A stretch of 64,000 nt of DNA from Pithys albifrons albifrons. Its lineage: Eukaryota > Chordata > Aves > Passeriformes > Thamnophilidae. The position numbers and the translations under genes were made by a program. Positions 37,774 through 50,500 of this stretch are shown one piece after another. The stretch lies in contig NC_092467.1 of NCBI RefSeq assembly GCF_047495875.1, positions 30,783,066 to 30,847,065 of the forward strand, read 5' to 3'. Within the stretch, counting starts at the first letter, position 1. The number at the start of each line of letters is the position of its first letter. Below the pieces are notes generated by a model that worked only from the letters and a program-made list of their open reading frames with translations, searched no databases and was not told the origin of the DNA.

Positions 37774-39165
37774 CTGAGAATCCAAAAAACCCAATACAGT
37801 CAGTGGCTAAGAAACTGCAAACACAGTAATATTTGCAGAAACTCTTTTCTTAAAAGAGACTAAAGGGCTCTTAAAAGTTTCCTTCAGGCAATTTGGTTCT
37901 AGTCCAAGGGCTTTGAAGAAAACAAGCCTGTCCATATATATTGGTGCATTCTTGACTGTCCCAGGATATACCTCTGACCCAGGGAAGTACATCAGTCAGG
38001 GAAAAGGCATCATCAGCACTGCATCCCTGACAACATGTGTTATGTTTGCCTACAGGAATTTAGGAAGGGGGCAGGTGGTGATGTTACATCCTACAGCCTT
38101 AGTGTATAATTGATGAGTGTATTAACATAGGAGCAGTAATGGTCCAGCAGACCAGGCACTTGATGAGGAATCAAGTTCTTCTCCTCTGAGCCCCTCCACA
38201 TACCACACACAGGATCCAGAGAAATCCTTTTGTCTTTCTGTACATCTTTTTCCCAAAACATGCTTTCTTCTAAATTGTCTGTGAGGACAAGGACCTTGTG
38301 CATGTTCCTAAAGTACATCACCAGTGGCCTGGATGCTGAGAACCAAAGGGTGTCATTACAGCAGACCCAAAAAAATCTTGTAAAGAGACTAATAACTTGT
38401 CTCTTTTCTTAAAGGGGGAGAAAAACACTTTTCAGCTATAGAAGTACAAAAAGTATCCAACTGAAAAAATGTAGGCAATTTTATAAGAACTGGGTTTAAG
38501 TTTATATTTTTATTGGTTTTATTATAACTTCCAGCTGAATCTTTGAACTTTGAAACTTCATTTCAGAGTGAATTATATTGGCTGCCCTAGAAGTCCTCAG
38601 GAAAGTTCTAATGGAACTAAAAACAAGGCCAAACTCCCTCTAATTTTCCTAAATTCCAGGGAAATGTATATCTGAGCCTACACTTCCCACTCCAGAACCA
38701 TTTCCTCTCCTGGCTCCAGAGAGTGGCGGGAGCTTAAACATATCTGAACTTTGGCAGCATTTACAGGCAAAAGGCTGCTTTGTTCCTACTAATATATGTC
38801 ACTGCACATTTCAAAAGTAAACAGAAAGCTACAACTCTTGCTAAATATCTCATTCCAAATTACTTACCCTGAGTGGGTCTGGCTGCCCTGAACAGAGGTT
38901 AGGAAATACAGTATGGATATGGTAGGGAAATGAAGGTGAGGAACTCTCTGATGGCAAAAGAGTCAAGACATGGCATAGTCAGACGCTGGCATTGTGCTTT
39001 GGCTGTAAGGACTGCAGAAATACATGTAAATGTAGGCATGGCATGGTCTGCCTAAAAATCCTGAAAACCCACCTAAGCTCTAACCCTGTTACTTTTCAAG
39101 CTGTTAATAAATACAAAACAGCAACAAATTGGCCCCCAGGTTTTTCGGGATGTTTGCAGCATGTT
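37774..39165. other. Unique sequence, minus-strand open frames, no recognised gene
   Basis: Minus-strand frames at 37,807-37,992 and 38,091-38,321 are coding-like in composition but short and unrecognised. From 38,440 to 39,165 I see nothing specific. Confidence 0.4.
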
Positions 39166-39457
39166 CCCCTGCAGCGCTGAGCCCCAGAAGCCTTCATAGC
39201 ACCTCGGATTTCCCCCGATAAAATCTTCCGCTTCCTTAAAATTGCTGAAAACAATCGCGCTTTAGCATCATCTACTGGGAGAGATGGGCAACTGACTGGG
39301 AGGCTCGAGCAGCTCCCGCTCGCATCCGCCTGCCTGCTCCTGTGCAGCGCTCGAGCCAGGCTCCAGCAACACAGGGAAAACCAGCCGGTTTTCTCTTCTC
39401 AAGCTGCATTTTAAGGAGTAGAGCACATGTTTTGGTGCTGGTGCAATAGAGACCAGA
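39166..39457 (+). promoter_or_regulatory. Small CpG-enriched patch with possible first exon
   Basis: About 12 CpGs occur between 39,171 and 39,365, clearly more than in the surrounding tens of kilobases. A GATAAAAT string (about 39,218) could serve as a TATA-like element. Downstream, the sequence GACCAGA|GTAAGTACT at 39,457/39,458 is a near-perfect splice donor. Together these suggest a minor or alternative promoter on the plus strand with a non-coding first exon of roughly 200 bp. This is an inference from motifs; no coding frame is evident. Confidence 0.3.
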
Positions 39458-39723
39458 GTAAGTACTTTCTACCTTGATTCTGCTTTCTATCAGGCCCCTG
39501 AGTCATGCAGCAGAAGTCAGTAAGAAGCCAGGAGGAAGGGAGCAGCTGATCTCACAGATCAGTTGGTGCTATGAATTTTGTCACCAAATCTGAGGTCGGT
39601 TGTGGTGGTGCTCAGCGCCGCAGGGCCCGGGGCTGTGCTGTCTGCAGCGCCCCATGTGCAAGACAATCTGATATTCATGACGAGCTTGCACTTTTCACCG
39701 GCAGTATCAGCCACCCAAAGATC
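39458..39723. other. Moderately CpG-enriched unique sequence
   Basis: A second cluster of CpGs lies at 39,594-39,740 (CAGCGCCGCAGGGCCCGGGG and others). It could extend the regulatory patch upstream. No exon is recognised. Confidence 0.35.
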
Positions 39724-39812
39724 TCAAAGCACCGGGGACAATAATCCTGCCTGGCAGGTAGGTCCTATTCCTGTGTTAAAAACAGGGAAACAGAGATAGG
39801 GATTTAAGGGCA
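39724..39812 (-). repeat. MIR-like SINE relic, minus orientation
   Basis: The order CTCAAAGCACCGGGGACAAT, AATCCTGCCTGGCAGGTAGG, TCCTATTCCTG and AACAGGGAAACAGAGATAGG corresponds to the reverse complement of the MIR-type SINE core (AAGCGCTTTACA, AATCCTCACAACA, GAGGTAGGT, TTATTATCCCCATTTTACAG, GGAAACTGAGGCAC). It is highly diverged and ancient. Confidence 0.5.
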
Positions 39813-42800
39813 ACAATCCTGTCAGTGTTGAGATGTCTAAACGATTGACTGCAAGCTGGACCAATCACTTGACACCAATGGCACTTCACACCTAAACATC
39901 CATAAAATCCTGCATAGGGGGATTTTCCACAGGGCAAAAGTGTAAGAGAGACAGCATCCAGATCTTAGAAGTTGTGATACTTTCAATTACTGGTCTGTGC
40001 TTTAACTTAATTTCTAGATCTCTGTAAAAGTCCTGACATCAAATGTATAATGCTGTAGGTATAAAGAAAACAGCATATCCTATATCTGGGCATGAAGGGT
40101 GGATTCACCTCAGTTGCTTTCTACTCCCTAACAACTGTATGTCTACTCTGAAACAGCTATGAGGCTGCCTGGGCAGTCAAGGAAGAGTGGGGCACTTCCA
40201 GGGAGGAATTCATCTTGCCCAACACAGAATCACCCCCTTGGGATACAGTGCAGTCAACCCAGCATTATCTCACCTTCTCCAGCTGACACTTTCAGTCTGG
40301 AACAGGTGCTTTTTTACTTTAATTCTCATTTTTGACACCTACATCTTGTCTGCAGATACCCATTACTGTCTTTCACACCATCTCTGGTGGCTCAGTCTGG
40401 AGCTTTTCCTCTGCCAGTGGCAGAGCCTGTACTTGGCTCTGCTGCAGCCCTGCGGCCCCAAGGAGCTCAGACCAGGCAACCAGCTGCAAAACCTCATCCC
40501 CCACAGATTGTTACAGCACTACAATTGATGCTATTCAGAAGAGCAGAGTAACAGTTATGGTAGTATTCCATCTGTATAAAAAAAAATTACACTCTGTTGA
40601 GTGACCTTTTGACTAAGAGATTGAATACACTCATCAGAGAGCCGTAATGAAGGCCAGGGCTTTTTAGGCTTTTAGCTCCTGCAGGTACTAAATTATATAG
40701 CTTGATTTTTCAAGTTGCTCACAAACACACATGATCCTTTTTAAGATTTCTGATTGAGATAACTTAAAATATTACTTTGCTTCAGTTTTAAAAGAAGCTT
40801 CTTTGTAAAGTTCTTGAGCAGCTTGTACTCATCTGTCCTTTACAGTTCTGCACATCTTCCCCAGCAGCTTTGGAAGCCAGGTAGCAAAATCCTCATAAAA
40901 GATTTACTGTAGTTTCCAAAAGTTGACTAAAAATAAATGCTGAATATTTTGGAACATACAACTCACATTCTTCAGAAAATCTCTAAACCTTCTTCCTAAA
41001 ATCAGCGGCAGTGACTGTGTATTTGGTACACACCTCACTTTAGAGACAGAAAAGCCTCCTGTTTCTCTCAGCTATGGATTTCCCTCAAACTGTGTTACTA
41101 ACATCATATAAAACTTGGACCTCCAGTTGTAAAACTCTGAGGCTGGACTTTCCTCATTACTAACACTCCCAGCTTTCAGCTGCCTTCAGGAAATGGGTTG
41201 ATCAGTTATCACACCTGGAAACACTACGCCTTGGGAAATAAAGAAGTCACCAGACACCTGGTTGAGATGATCCATTGGCTTTTCCAAGGCAAGGGGAAAG
41301 GTTCTTTGCCCAGCTTCACATTTTGGCAGGAGCAGTGATAGTCCCATGAGCACCAACCAACAGCAGCCCCAGCCCTGCTGGGACAGAGTGGCTGTGTGAG
41401 GAAGGTGGCTCTCTGAGGGCAGGCAGAGCAGAGCCTGCATAACACACAGATTCCTCTCCCAAGATACTTTGGATTTTTCTGAGAAAAATGTAAGGAATAC
41501 TGCCCAGCTGTACACTGGCTTGCATTTGTAAGACCCAGCCAGCATTTTGCAGCTGTCAGTGGCTGGTATGAGATGTAGTGGTGTGACTCCCACCTCACAA
41601 AACCCCACTACAGCTCTCCAGGAGGCCCCAGACTGAAGAGGCAGTGGGATTGACCCATCCTCCTCACAGATAGTACCTCTACAGATCTGTTCTTTGTAAA
41701 GGTGGGATGATTTTCTCTGTCCCACTGACTCTGCTGTCTATGTGATTACCAATAGGATTACTTTTTAAGAAATATGAGATCCCTCACTGGGTGGCCTTCA
41801 TTATTTGGTGGGTACATTACCCATTCCTTTGACCCCCAGCATGTCCAACAGGTCAGGAACACCAAGGAGACATGAATTTCATGCAGACTGTCCATTTAGT
41901 ACCTAAAATAGGGAAGTATCATTTAGCACAGAAGTTCAGAATGGCAGTGAGCAGCTCATCCCATTTGCTGTCTCTGCTCTCTGAGAGCACATGGAAAGAG
42001 GGGGCTGCCTCAGGGGAAGACAAAATCAGGAACAGACTCACTCATACAAATCTAAAAACTGGCCATTAACAAATATTATGTGTTAGTTTGTCTCTGTACA
42101 TCTTGTTTGATCTCATTCACCTGCCTTGGACTGGGTGGTTGTGAGGACAAAGGTGGTCTGCTCTGTCTCTGTTCTTGGATTGCAGAAAGCTGAAGCCTTC
42201 CCAGTGATGAGCTGATACCTTGATCCCACTAACAGCCTCAGTTGTGTGTTGGTTACATGTAGTATTTAGGCACCTCAGCCAGTCTTATCCCTTGAATGCC
42301 TGAAACCCTGCAAGGTTTATCTTCTCACCCCTTCACCAGTTCCAGGGTCTAATCAGTGCCCTGACAACTTCAGGGCAGCCAAAAGCCAACACTGACAAAA
42401 AAAACAACAAGGAACCAAGCCTGATTGCATGAACAGACACTCAAACTACTTGTTTTCATCCTGTGAGGTTTTTTATAGGACTAACTTTAACTCTGTGTCT
42501 AAGTTTTTCCATCTGTAGAAAGTCTCCTTTTGCAAAGCTCTGTAGAGATCTCTATTCTTAGTTCTGTTATGCCAATATGCAATTAATTTGCCTAATTCTG
42601 CTGTACCGTTCTGGAATATTTGGAGATTGAAGTGTAGACTTTTTGTGACTCGGTTAAAGAGAAAAACAAGATAAAAATAATGGAGTGTTGGATGCAAATT
42701 TATTCCCCAAGTTATTAACACATTAGATTTCATGTGCACTACTGAAGATAAAATATATATCCGGGTACAAAGATGCCAAAATGTGGCTTACTGAGCAGCT

Positions 42801-43097
42801 AAAAAAAGAAAAGGTGACATGGCCAATGACAATTTAAATAGTTCTGACAACGACGTGCAATCTGATTTGTTGCTTCCTGAACACGGATGGTAATTTTTGC
42901 TGTGTGCGTTGGCTGGGTTCGTATGTGCTTATTTACTTGCCATTCCATGTTTAGGTGTTGCTACCACAAAGGGGCCAAACTGTGCTCCCTGGGTGCACAG
43001 CATCTCCCTCAGCACAGAAGAGTTGCAGTGCTCATTGGGAGGGCCCAGTGTGCTGCTCTCTGTGTGCTTTGCCAACTCCCCAAAATCCCAGCCAGCC
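39813..43097. other. Unique non-coding sequence
   Basis: No gene is supported. A 179-codon minus-strand frame at 41,186-41,725 and overlapping frames show no known domain. T-rich and A-rich runs occur near 40,578-40,587 and 42,398-42,404. Confidence 0.5.
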
Positions 43098-43148
43098 TCC
43101 ATTGGAGTCAACAGAGACACTCCCATGGACTTGGAGCTGGATTAGGCC
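43098..43148 (+). repeat. Possible old sauropsid interspersed repeat (weak)
   Basis: The order CCATTGGAGTCAACAGAGAC, CTCCCATGGACTTGGAGCTG and GATTAGGCC resembles a motif repeated in reptile and bird genomes (CCATTGACTTCAATGGGAGC, TGGATCAGGCCC). This is recalled from memory and the family name is uncertain. Confidence 0.28.
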
Positions 43149-46100
43149 ATTGGCTGCCATGGGAGAGGAACATGGCCAGGCCTGCTGGCTCAGACACACA
43201 GTCAGCAACAACTTCAGCATGTGAGGTAGATGGAAATAGCAGGTTACAACTTCTTAACAAACATTTAGAATAACTAACCAAAGGTTAAGTAATACCATGT
43301 CCATTTATGGATAATGTTGGGCTACAGGTACAGAGTCATCAGCCATGCGTTCCAAAGGGCTTTGGCCTCTTTCCCATCATTGAGGAACCACAAATCCTGA
43401 TCTTACAGATCAACTCCCAGCTCCTGCTCTGCAGTGCACCCCACCTGCTGGGGTCCTCCTCAGACCTCAAAGCTCAACCCATAAAAGACACATGAGGGTT
43501 TTTCATTATGCTGTGAAAAGAAGTCAGTTTGGCCCTGACCAGCCTGGTCTTCAAAGGAAGTCCCTCCTCAGGTCTTGTTCCATGCTAGTTGCCAGGTGCT
43601 GCTCTGACTCATTTAAAATGCTCTCGACACTTAGGACCTAAAGAAGCTGGCAAACAGGTCAACTGGTATTTTTAAGCCCTCCAGCCTTCTCCTCTCCCCA
43701 TTGTCATTTCCTACTGGTCTTTAGGAAAATGAGTGGCAGCACTTCATCTGAGGTTTCTGCCCCTGCAAGTCCTCCCTAGAGGAACCCAATTTTTCTCCAC
43801 CAACCACTGTGATGGGGTAACTTCTGTTCTAGCCTCTACCACCAGGCTGTGCTACCACACTCAAAGCATTACTGGTTTACTCTTTCTCTGAGAGACCAGG
43901 CAGAGGTCACCTCTTCCCCTACAACCCTGCAAATAACACCTGTACCTGAAACAGTGGTGGGGTTTTACTGAACTTTCTCTGAAACACTACAAGGTTTTAA
44001 AAAGCAGGTTCTGTGCTCAATGTGAGCACAGCTGAGGAGGGGCAGATGCTGCCCCATGCCCGGACATCATGCTCGAGTCTCAGGTTTAGGTGTTCTCCAA
44101 GGTTACTCAGTCACAGGAAACTCTCCACTGCCTAGGGTGGTGCTTCAGGAATGGTGTATACTTTAACTGTTTGTTTGCCAGTGGTAAAACAAATATATAG
44201 GAAGCTCAGCCCTGGATTCAGTGGTCACATTTCCAAATACAAATTTACTGAATCTACTGATTCATCTCCAGCCAGTCCTGGAAACAGTTCTCAAAAGAGT
44301 ACCCACTTTCTGTTGCTTCAGCCTGGGAGAGAGGCCACAGCCCTCTGCTCCAGGAGCTCACTCCCAATGATCCAAAGAAATTTTATTCTGTATAAGTATG
44401 TACTAGAGTGGATAAAAGAAAAAAGACTCCTCTACAAAACCAACTGGAACAATTTCAGCAGCTATAATCTGCTTTATGCTTATGGATAGCTGGGAAAATT
44501 GACATGGGTACACGCACACATACATATGAAAACCTTCTCAAACATGTGAGGTTTCATGGAAAGCCTGGCCTTTGGAAGTTGGGGTTTACTTTATTCAATG
44601 GTCATATACACAAATGACATTTTAGAAGATGCCAGTATTCCTGCTACCTTGATCTGCATCTCATTGATCCAAAAATCTGTGCAGCATTTTTATGTATTTC
44701 ATACATAGAAGCAATTGTACCAAAATACATAAAATTACAAAATAACCCAACTCAAAAGGGCTGTAGCACAGTTGAACTTTAGAAGGCACTAGGATGTATT
44801 TAGCCCCATTCACTTTAAAAGTCTGGCCCTCTTAAACACAAAAGGGTCTAGAGATGTGGAAAGCATTTTAGGAGAAGCTGTCATATTTATTCTTGATTTA
44901 GACTTGATGAAGTACTCTTAAAGAACAGGTCTTGTGTCTTATCATTACTATTTTTGCTGTATCTCCAGTGTGACAAGAAAATACTTACCCAAAATACCAA
45001 AAAAGAAAAACCTCGTGAGAGAGCCTGTTCTTGCAAGATTTCCATCCCAATATTTACAGGCCCAGGAGGTCCGGATAAGCTTTGGATATGCATCAAAGCT
45101 CTTGAATGGTTATCCAAACTAAGCACAAGCCCTGAACCTTTTGAAGTTTGTCCATCACTAGTTATCACATCCAATTCCTGCCCTTTTATAACAAGAATCA
45201 CAGTCTCTCTCTTCAGGAAGTTTTTATGCTCAGTGACTCTTGATTTTCCACAGAGGGATATGTAGGATTTCACTAATGTCTATACCAGGCTTTCAAAAGA
45301 GGTCATACCCCTACTATATTCCAGCATTTAAGTGTAGTTTTCTTATTTAAAACTTGAAACACAAATGAGCTTATATTTCCACGTATTACCTTGACAAAGT
45401 GTCTGCAGCTCTCCCCGATGCTGAGTTGAGAGTCTGTAGGTTCAGGGGTTCAGCGAGGCGCAGACTTGGCCTTTCACCATTGGGACAAAGGCTGGAGTTC
45501 ATCCATCCTGCACTCTGGAGTGAAATACAGGCAGCAGATTCTACTCAGTCCCTGGTGAACAGTAGCTCACACAATAAAACTATCATACCTAATTCAGCTT
45601 TTTGAGGGAAAGGCCTTGCCTGCAGGCTGATTTATGGGCTAACCCAGCAGAAGATACTCCCTGTAGGTCAGGTGTGATGAGGTCATTGACAGGGCAATAG
45701 CAACGAAGTTTTTCACTGTAAATTCCCTTTATTTCAAAAGCTCTAACAGACAACTATAAACAATTTGGATAAGGTTCCTCTATAACTCAAGAAATATATT
45801 CTTGCTTTATGTACTGCATATGGGATTGTCACATTGCCATTATCTTTTCTTTCTTTTTCCTTATGTATAAACTAAGGCTACCAGGATAAATTTGTTCTCC
45901 ACATTGACACGTTGAGTATCTTCTGAGTACTTTCAAGTTCATTTACAAAATTCAGTAGAGATTGCTTCAATTAGGGTCATCTGGTCATGTATCCTTGATC
46001 CTTTGATCACCAAAGCAGAAATACCATGTTAGTAATCTCTGGGCTACCATTTGGGTTAATGAATCGGCTTGACTTTAATTCTAGCCCAGATGTAATCTTT

Positions 46101-46437
46101 TATAGCTTAATGATTTGTTCCAACATGAACTCCAATTGAATGTAAACAGTTTCTTTATTTAGAGCAAAAATTCTTTTTTATAACTTGTTTCTCTTCCTAA
46201 TTAATTCTAGAGCAATTAAATCAAACCTTGATCTGTGGCAATCAAGATTAAATCATAGTATAGGTTAGGCTGCTAATATCGTCTTTGAGTTCATTATTAT
46301 CAAGGCTAACAGTAATCAGCACAGGAGGGAGAAACTGATGTAGCAAGGGCTACAGATCTGAGGACTTGTTCTTGTTTTTAATAGCTGATCTGATTTAATG
46401 TATGATAATACTTGCACTTACTTAGTAACTGTTTTCC
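43149..46437. other. Unique non-coding sequence
   Basis: No gene is recognised. A 128-codon minus-strand frame at 44,887-45,273 runs through a GTAAGT donor consensus at 44,988 and is reported as a finding. From 45,700 to 46,330 the sequence is AT-rich with many ATTA/TAAT strings and no repeat signature. Confidence 0.45.
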
Positions 46438-46592
46438 AAGGAGCTCAACATACTCTCCCAAAGTTAATTTATTCTCACAACACTGATGTGCAGGAGGTAA
46501 ATATTATCTCCCAGGGACGAGGAGAAGTTTTGAGGCACAGAAGAGTTGTGGGCTGTGTGGAAAGTCACAGATTGGGGCCCAGATCTTAATTC
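46438..46592 (-). repeat. MIR-like SINE relic, minus orientation
   Basis: This is the clearest SINE relic in the window: AAGGAGCTCAACATACTCTC, TTAATTTATTCTCACAACAC, GGAGGTAAATATTATCTCCC, TTTTGAGGCACAGAAGAG and GGGGCCCAGATC follow the order of the reverse complement of MIR/CORE-type SINEs in sauropsid genomes. It is ancient, and the ends are approximate. Confidence 0.6.
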
Positions 46593-47370
46593 CATTAACA
46601 AATCATTAGCTGGGGAGCTTCACCATGAAGTATGGTTATGATAAGAGAGGAACAGCACCTCATCCATAAGCATTCACAGAGCATCCTGCTTAAGATGGAT
46701 TTGTTGGCCACTGCATCCAGGCAGTGCTTGGAGTTGAGCTGCCCGTGCTGTGAGCTGGCTGCCTCCACAGATCTCCCTCCATCACATCACCTCAGTGGGA
46801 CTTGCCATATAGCTCTGCCCTGCAGTTGCCAAGGCGGAATTGTGTTCCTAGAGGTAAAGGAAATTCATTTGTAAGTTAACAAGATGGAGTCTGATGAATT
46901 TGAGAGATACTGTAGTTCTTAGCTCTGCCTAAATAGTCTGGACAGTCCACTTTACCACATACCTTCATTTTGAATCAAGTCTAGATTTAAAGGACAGCAA
47001 AAGGGACACGTCAAAGCCCCGACTGTCCTCAAATCAATGCACTGATGTCCCAGACAAGCCCCAGCTGAACCCATTCTCTGCCTGGATTTCTGTCTGTAAT
47101 TATATTATCCCATGCTGTGGCAGATTAATCCTGACTGTGCAGGAAGCTCCTGCCCATTTGGGTCATCTCCACGTGGTACAGCAATTGTGTGGAGAGGACT
47201 GAATCACCCCAGTTCAACTCCAAACAAGGGAAACACAAGAAAGCATCACAAAATTGTTTGTACTCCAGTTCTATATTAGCTTCAAAAAAATTACAGCAGT
47301 GCCATTTTCAATTCAGTGTTATGCTGGAAAGGTTGCAAATTAATTAGAAATATGCCTTCTTTGTGCCAAG
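46593..47370. other. Unique non-coding sequence
   Basis: I see no supported feature. Confidence 0.5.
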
Positions 47371-47580
47371 TGATAATTTACTGCAATTAATTATCAAAAG
47401 ATCTACTGCTGTCAATTATGGTACTTGCTCTTTGGGGGGGAGAAGCTATTTACGTATAGCTAAATTCTGTAACAAAGTTCCATTTTACTTTTATTGTTTT
47501 CAATTAAACTATCATCATTTGCTTTCCCTCTGCCAAACACAATAAAGACTCGTTAAGAACTAATCATGCTACTGTGACCT
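47371..47580. other. AT-rich block, possible conserved non-coding element
   Basis: Homeodomain-type strings are dense (GATAATTTACTGCAATTAAT, GTCAATTATGG, CAATTAAACTATC), with TTTACGTATAGC between them. There is no repeat or coding signature. The composition is compatible with a developmental enhancer. Inference only. Confidence 0.25.
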
Positions 47581-50500
47581 TTTTTTTAATCCAAACACTA
47601 GCTAGACCTGCACTGAGTCAACACTCCTATTGTTACACCTGCAAATTGTACGTAGAGAGGAGCCTACTTCAGAATTAATGAGCACAGCTGTGGTCTCTCT
47701 TACATTCAACACTTGTAAAATAGACCTCTTTAAAGTGCCATTATCACAATATTGATAGAGTTATTTATAGTACTGCAAACGTTCCCAGTCATAACAGAGT
47801 CCTTGTTATCCCCCACAGCAGTTCATGTTGTTGCCATCTCCTGGACTCATTCCACAGTTTCTGATAAGGCACCACGTGGACAATCCTTCACCAACGAACT
47901 ATAAAAGACATTAGGAAAACTTCTGCATAAGCAAGTTTAATAGCTGGGAATAGGTCACGCTGTCAAGACCGAGCCTGCATAAGACTTGTCATGTTCTTAT
48001 GCTGTGCAGTTTTTCTGCGTTTTCTGGGTGGGATGTGAAATGAAATTACAGGCAGCACAAGCTGCAAATGATCTGGATGGCATTGTCCAAATGAGAGCTG
48101 CTTTTTGCAGTTACTAATACTGTTTTACCATAATTCAGTAAAACAGATGTAAGTTCAAACTCTTGGTGTCAGTCGCTGAAAACAAATATCACAGGTGCCA
48201 ACATTGGTTGCTAAGGGAATACAGGCTCCTTGGGCTTCCCAGTATGTGTGCAAACAGCTAGAGATCGTCCAGGGCAGAGGTTCTGCTGTCAGCAGGAAGG
48301 TAGCTGCTTTTTTGGAGTGTCTTTCTACTCAGCCTGATCTCTTTATGTGTTACGGAAGTAAAGTATCAGCCAATGTGGTCAAGATAAAGTCAGTAGGAGA
48401 TTTTATCAGTCTGAGTTTTCCCAGTCTCACAACTGCAGTGCTAGGTGTTTATTTGTGATATTATTCTCATTGTAATATTTGATATTAAGTTTTGTCACAC
48501 TTGGCTGGATACAGCTTTTGTGGGGATACATTGGTGGCAAGGTCTCCAGAGCCATCCTGCATACCCAGCACATGCATTGCCACCAACACTTTTCCTCCCT
48601 CTTTCTGGTTGCAATGTTTTATTGCAAAATAAATGTTTTATTGCAGGAAATATCTTTGCTTCTGATTCACTGTCCCTTATCTGAAGCATATCATGTAATT
48701 CAGCCTTCATTTTGGAAAGAATTGCTGAAAAACCACAAATCCCCAGAGAGTAAAAATTCAACTAACACTTTGCTACTTATGAATTATTTCCCCAGATCCA
48801 TCTATTTCATATCCGGAATGCTTAGTGGCTGAGAGGTCAGATCTAAAATAACCTCATATGATATTTTCTCTCTGAATTTAAGAGAATACTTTCATGGTAC
48901 AGGTCAGGTCAGAGAACCAGCGAGCAATGTTCAGCTCACAGGTGTTGCTGGTTCGAGTCTCCTGCAGGCAAGTAGACTTGTGTAGGGAATCCCAGCTGAA
49001 GGCTGTTTGGCTTGTGAAAAGTTATTTGTCAGCTGTCCCTGGCCCCCTGGGGAAGGGAAGAGGTGAATTCTTGCTCTCTCTGAGTCTAATGGGGAGGTAC
49101 TTCAGCACAGAGTTATAAATTCCCACATTTCTCTTGGTTAGCCTGTATTGGGCTGCACTTCTCAATGAGAATTTGAATCTTGATGTAATCTGTTGTTTCT
49201 AAGGGCAATTGCACAAAATTTATTACCAGAAGTCTTGGAGTTTTTAATTGTCTTTTTTGGTTTTCCTCCTGAAAAATTTCTATTGCCAGGCTTGTGTATC
49301 TCTGTGGTTTGTACCTGTGTACATTTTCACCATAGTTTGGAGCACCCCTGATTTTGTGTGTTTATCCTCAGCTACGTCACTACAGAACAAAAGCCCAGGA
49401 GAGAATGGAGGTGGTGTGTTAAAACCTTCCAGTTACTTTGAGATTTGGAAAAGTTTTACATTTTTAATAGCTTTTCAGGGGTTTGGATTTGTTTCTGTTT
49501 CTCAACAAAATGAAAGAAAGAGACAGACTAGTTATAAGGATGAGGAGTTTGTGAAGGACTACCTGGCTGGTAACCAGGGCTGTCACCTGGGACCCTGCTC
49601 TGCCATTTTCCTCTGAGTTAGTGACTTTGTTCATCCAAAAATGGCTCCTCTAGAACAGAGCTCTTCTCTGTGGGAAACCTACAGCTGGGCTGAAGTGAGG
49701 GACAGCAAGTAGTACATTGCTTTTTGTTTCCATAAACTTAGTGAGGAATGGCACGCAACTTCAATGCACATGTGATTAAACTAATCTAGTTAAAATCAGA
49801 AAAGGATTTCTCATAATTCAATTGGAGTTGTTTTTAATGTTTGGACTTTGGTCAAGGACAGCTTTATTGATTGAATTTAATTGCATATATTTTCCTGTCC
49901 ATTTATTGAAGCCCATTTTTCAAGTCACTTGAGAGGCTGCTAACATTTCAGAAAGGGGATATGCCAAAGCATTGCTTTAATTCATTATCTTTTTGGACAT
50001 ACAGTAGTTGCTACTTGGCCCAAATTAAATCCGTTAGAGAATGTGATAGCATAATTACTTACAGGTATCCAAAACAGCTTTTAACTGAATTCTCTAGGAG
50101 GTTATGCATAAGATTTGTCTTGCCCTTACATTGCATGCAAATGTCTGAGATTTCCATGATAAACAAATATTTCATCAACTGAAGACAGATTTTTCTCGTT
50201 TCCATATGTTGCCAATGGACTAAAATTCTTGTGAGGTCTTCATTTTTCCTTAAAAATAAAAGTCTCTTACAAATTAGCTCAGCTGCTCTTTCAAAATGTG
50301 TAAATGCAGTGACCCTTTAGATAAAGAAAAAATCACTAGTGATTCTTACTTGGGTTTTTTTCTCTCAAACCATGCTCCACCCTGAAAGATTTTCTAGACA
50401 AAACTGCACATTTAGGTACATTGCTCCACACTGTGATCTGATGATGTGAAGCTTGGGATTCTCCAGAAGTTGCCTCAGCCTGCTTCGAATTGGAGCAAAG

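Noticed and set aside
48895..48975. GGTTCGAGTCTCC string resembling a tRNA B box
   Set aside because: No acceptor stem, A box or anticodon arm can be formed at the correct distance.
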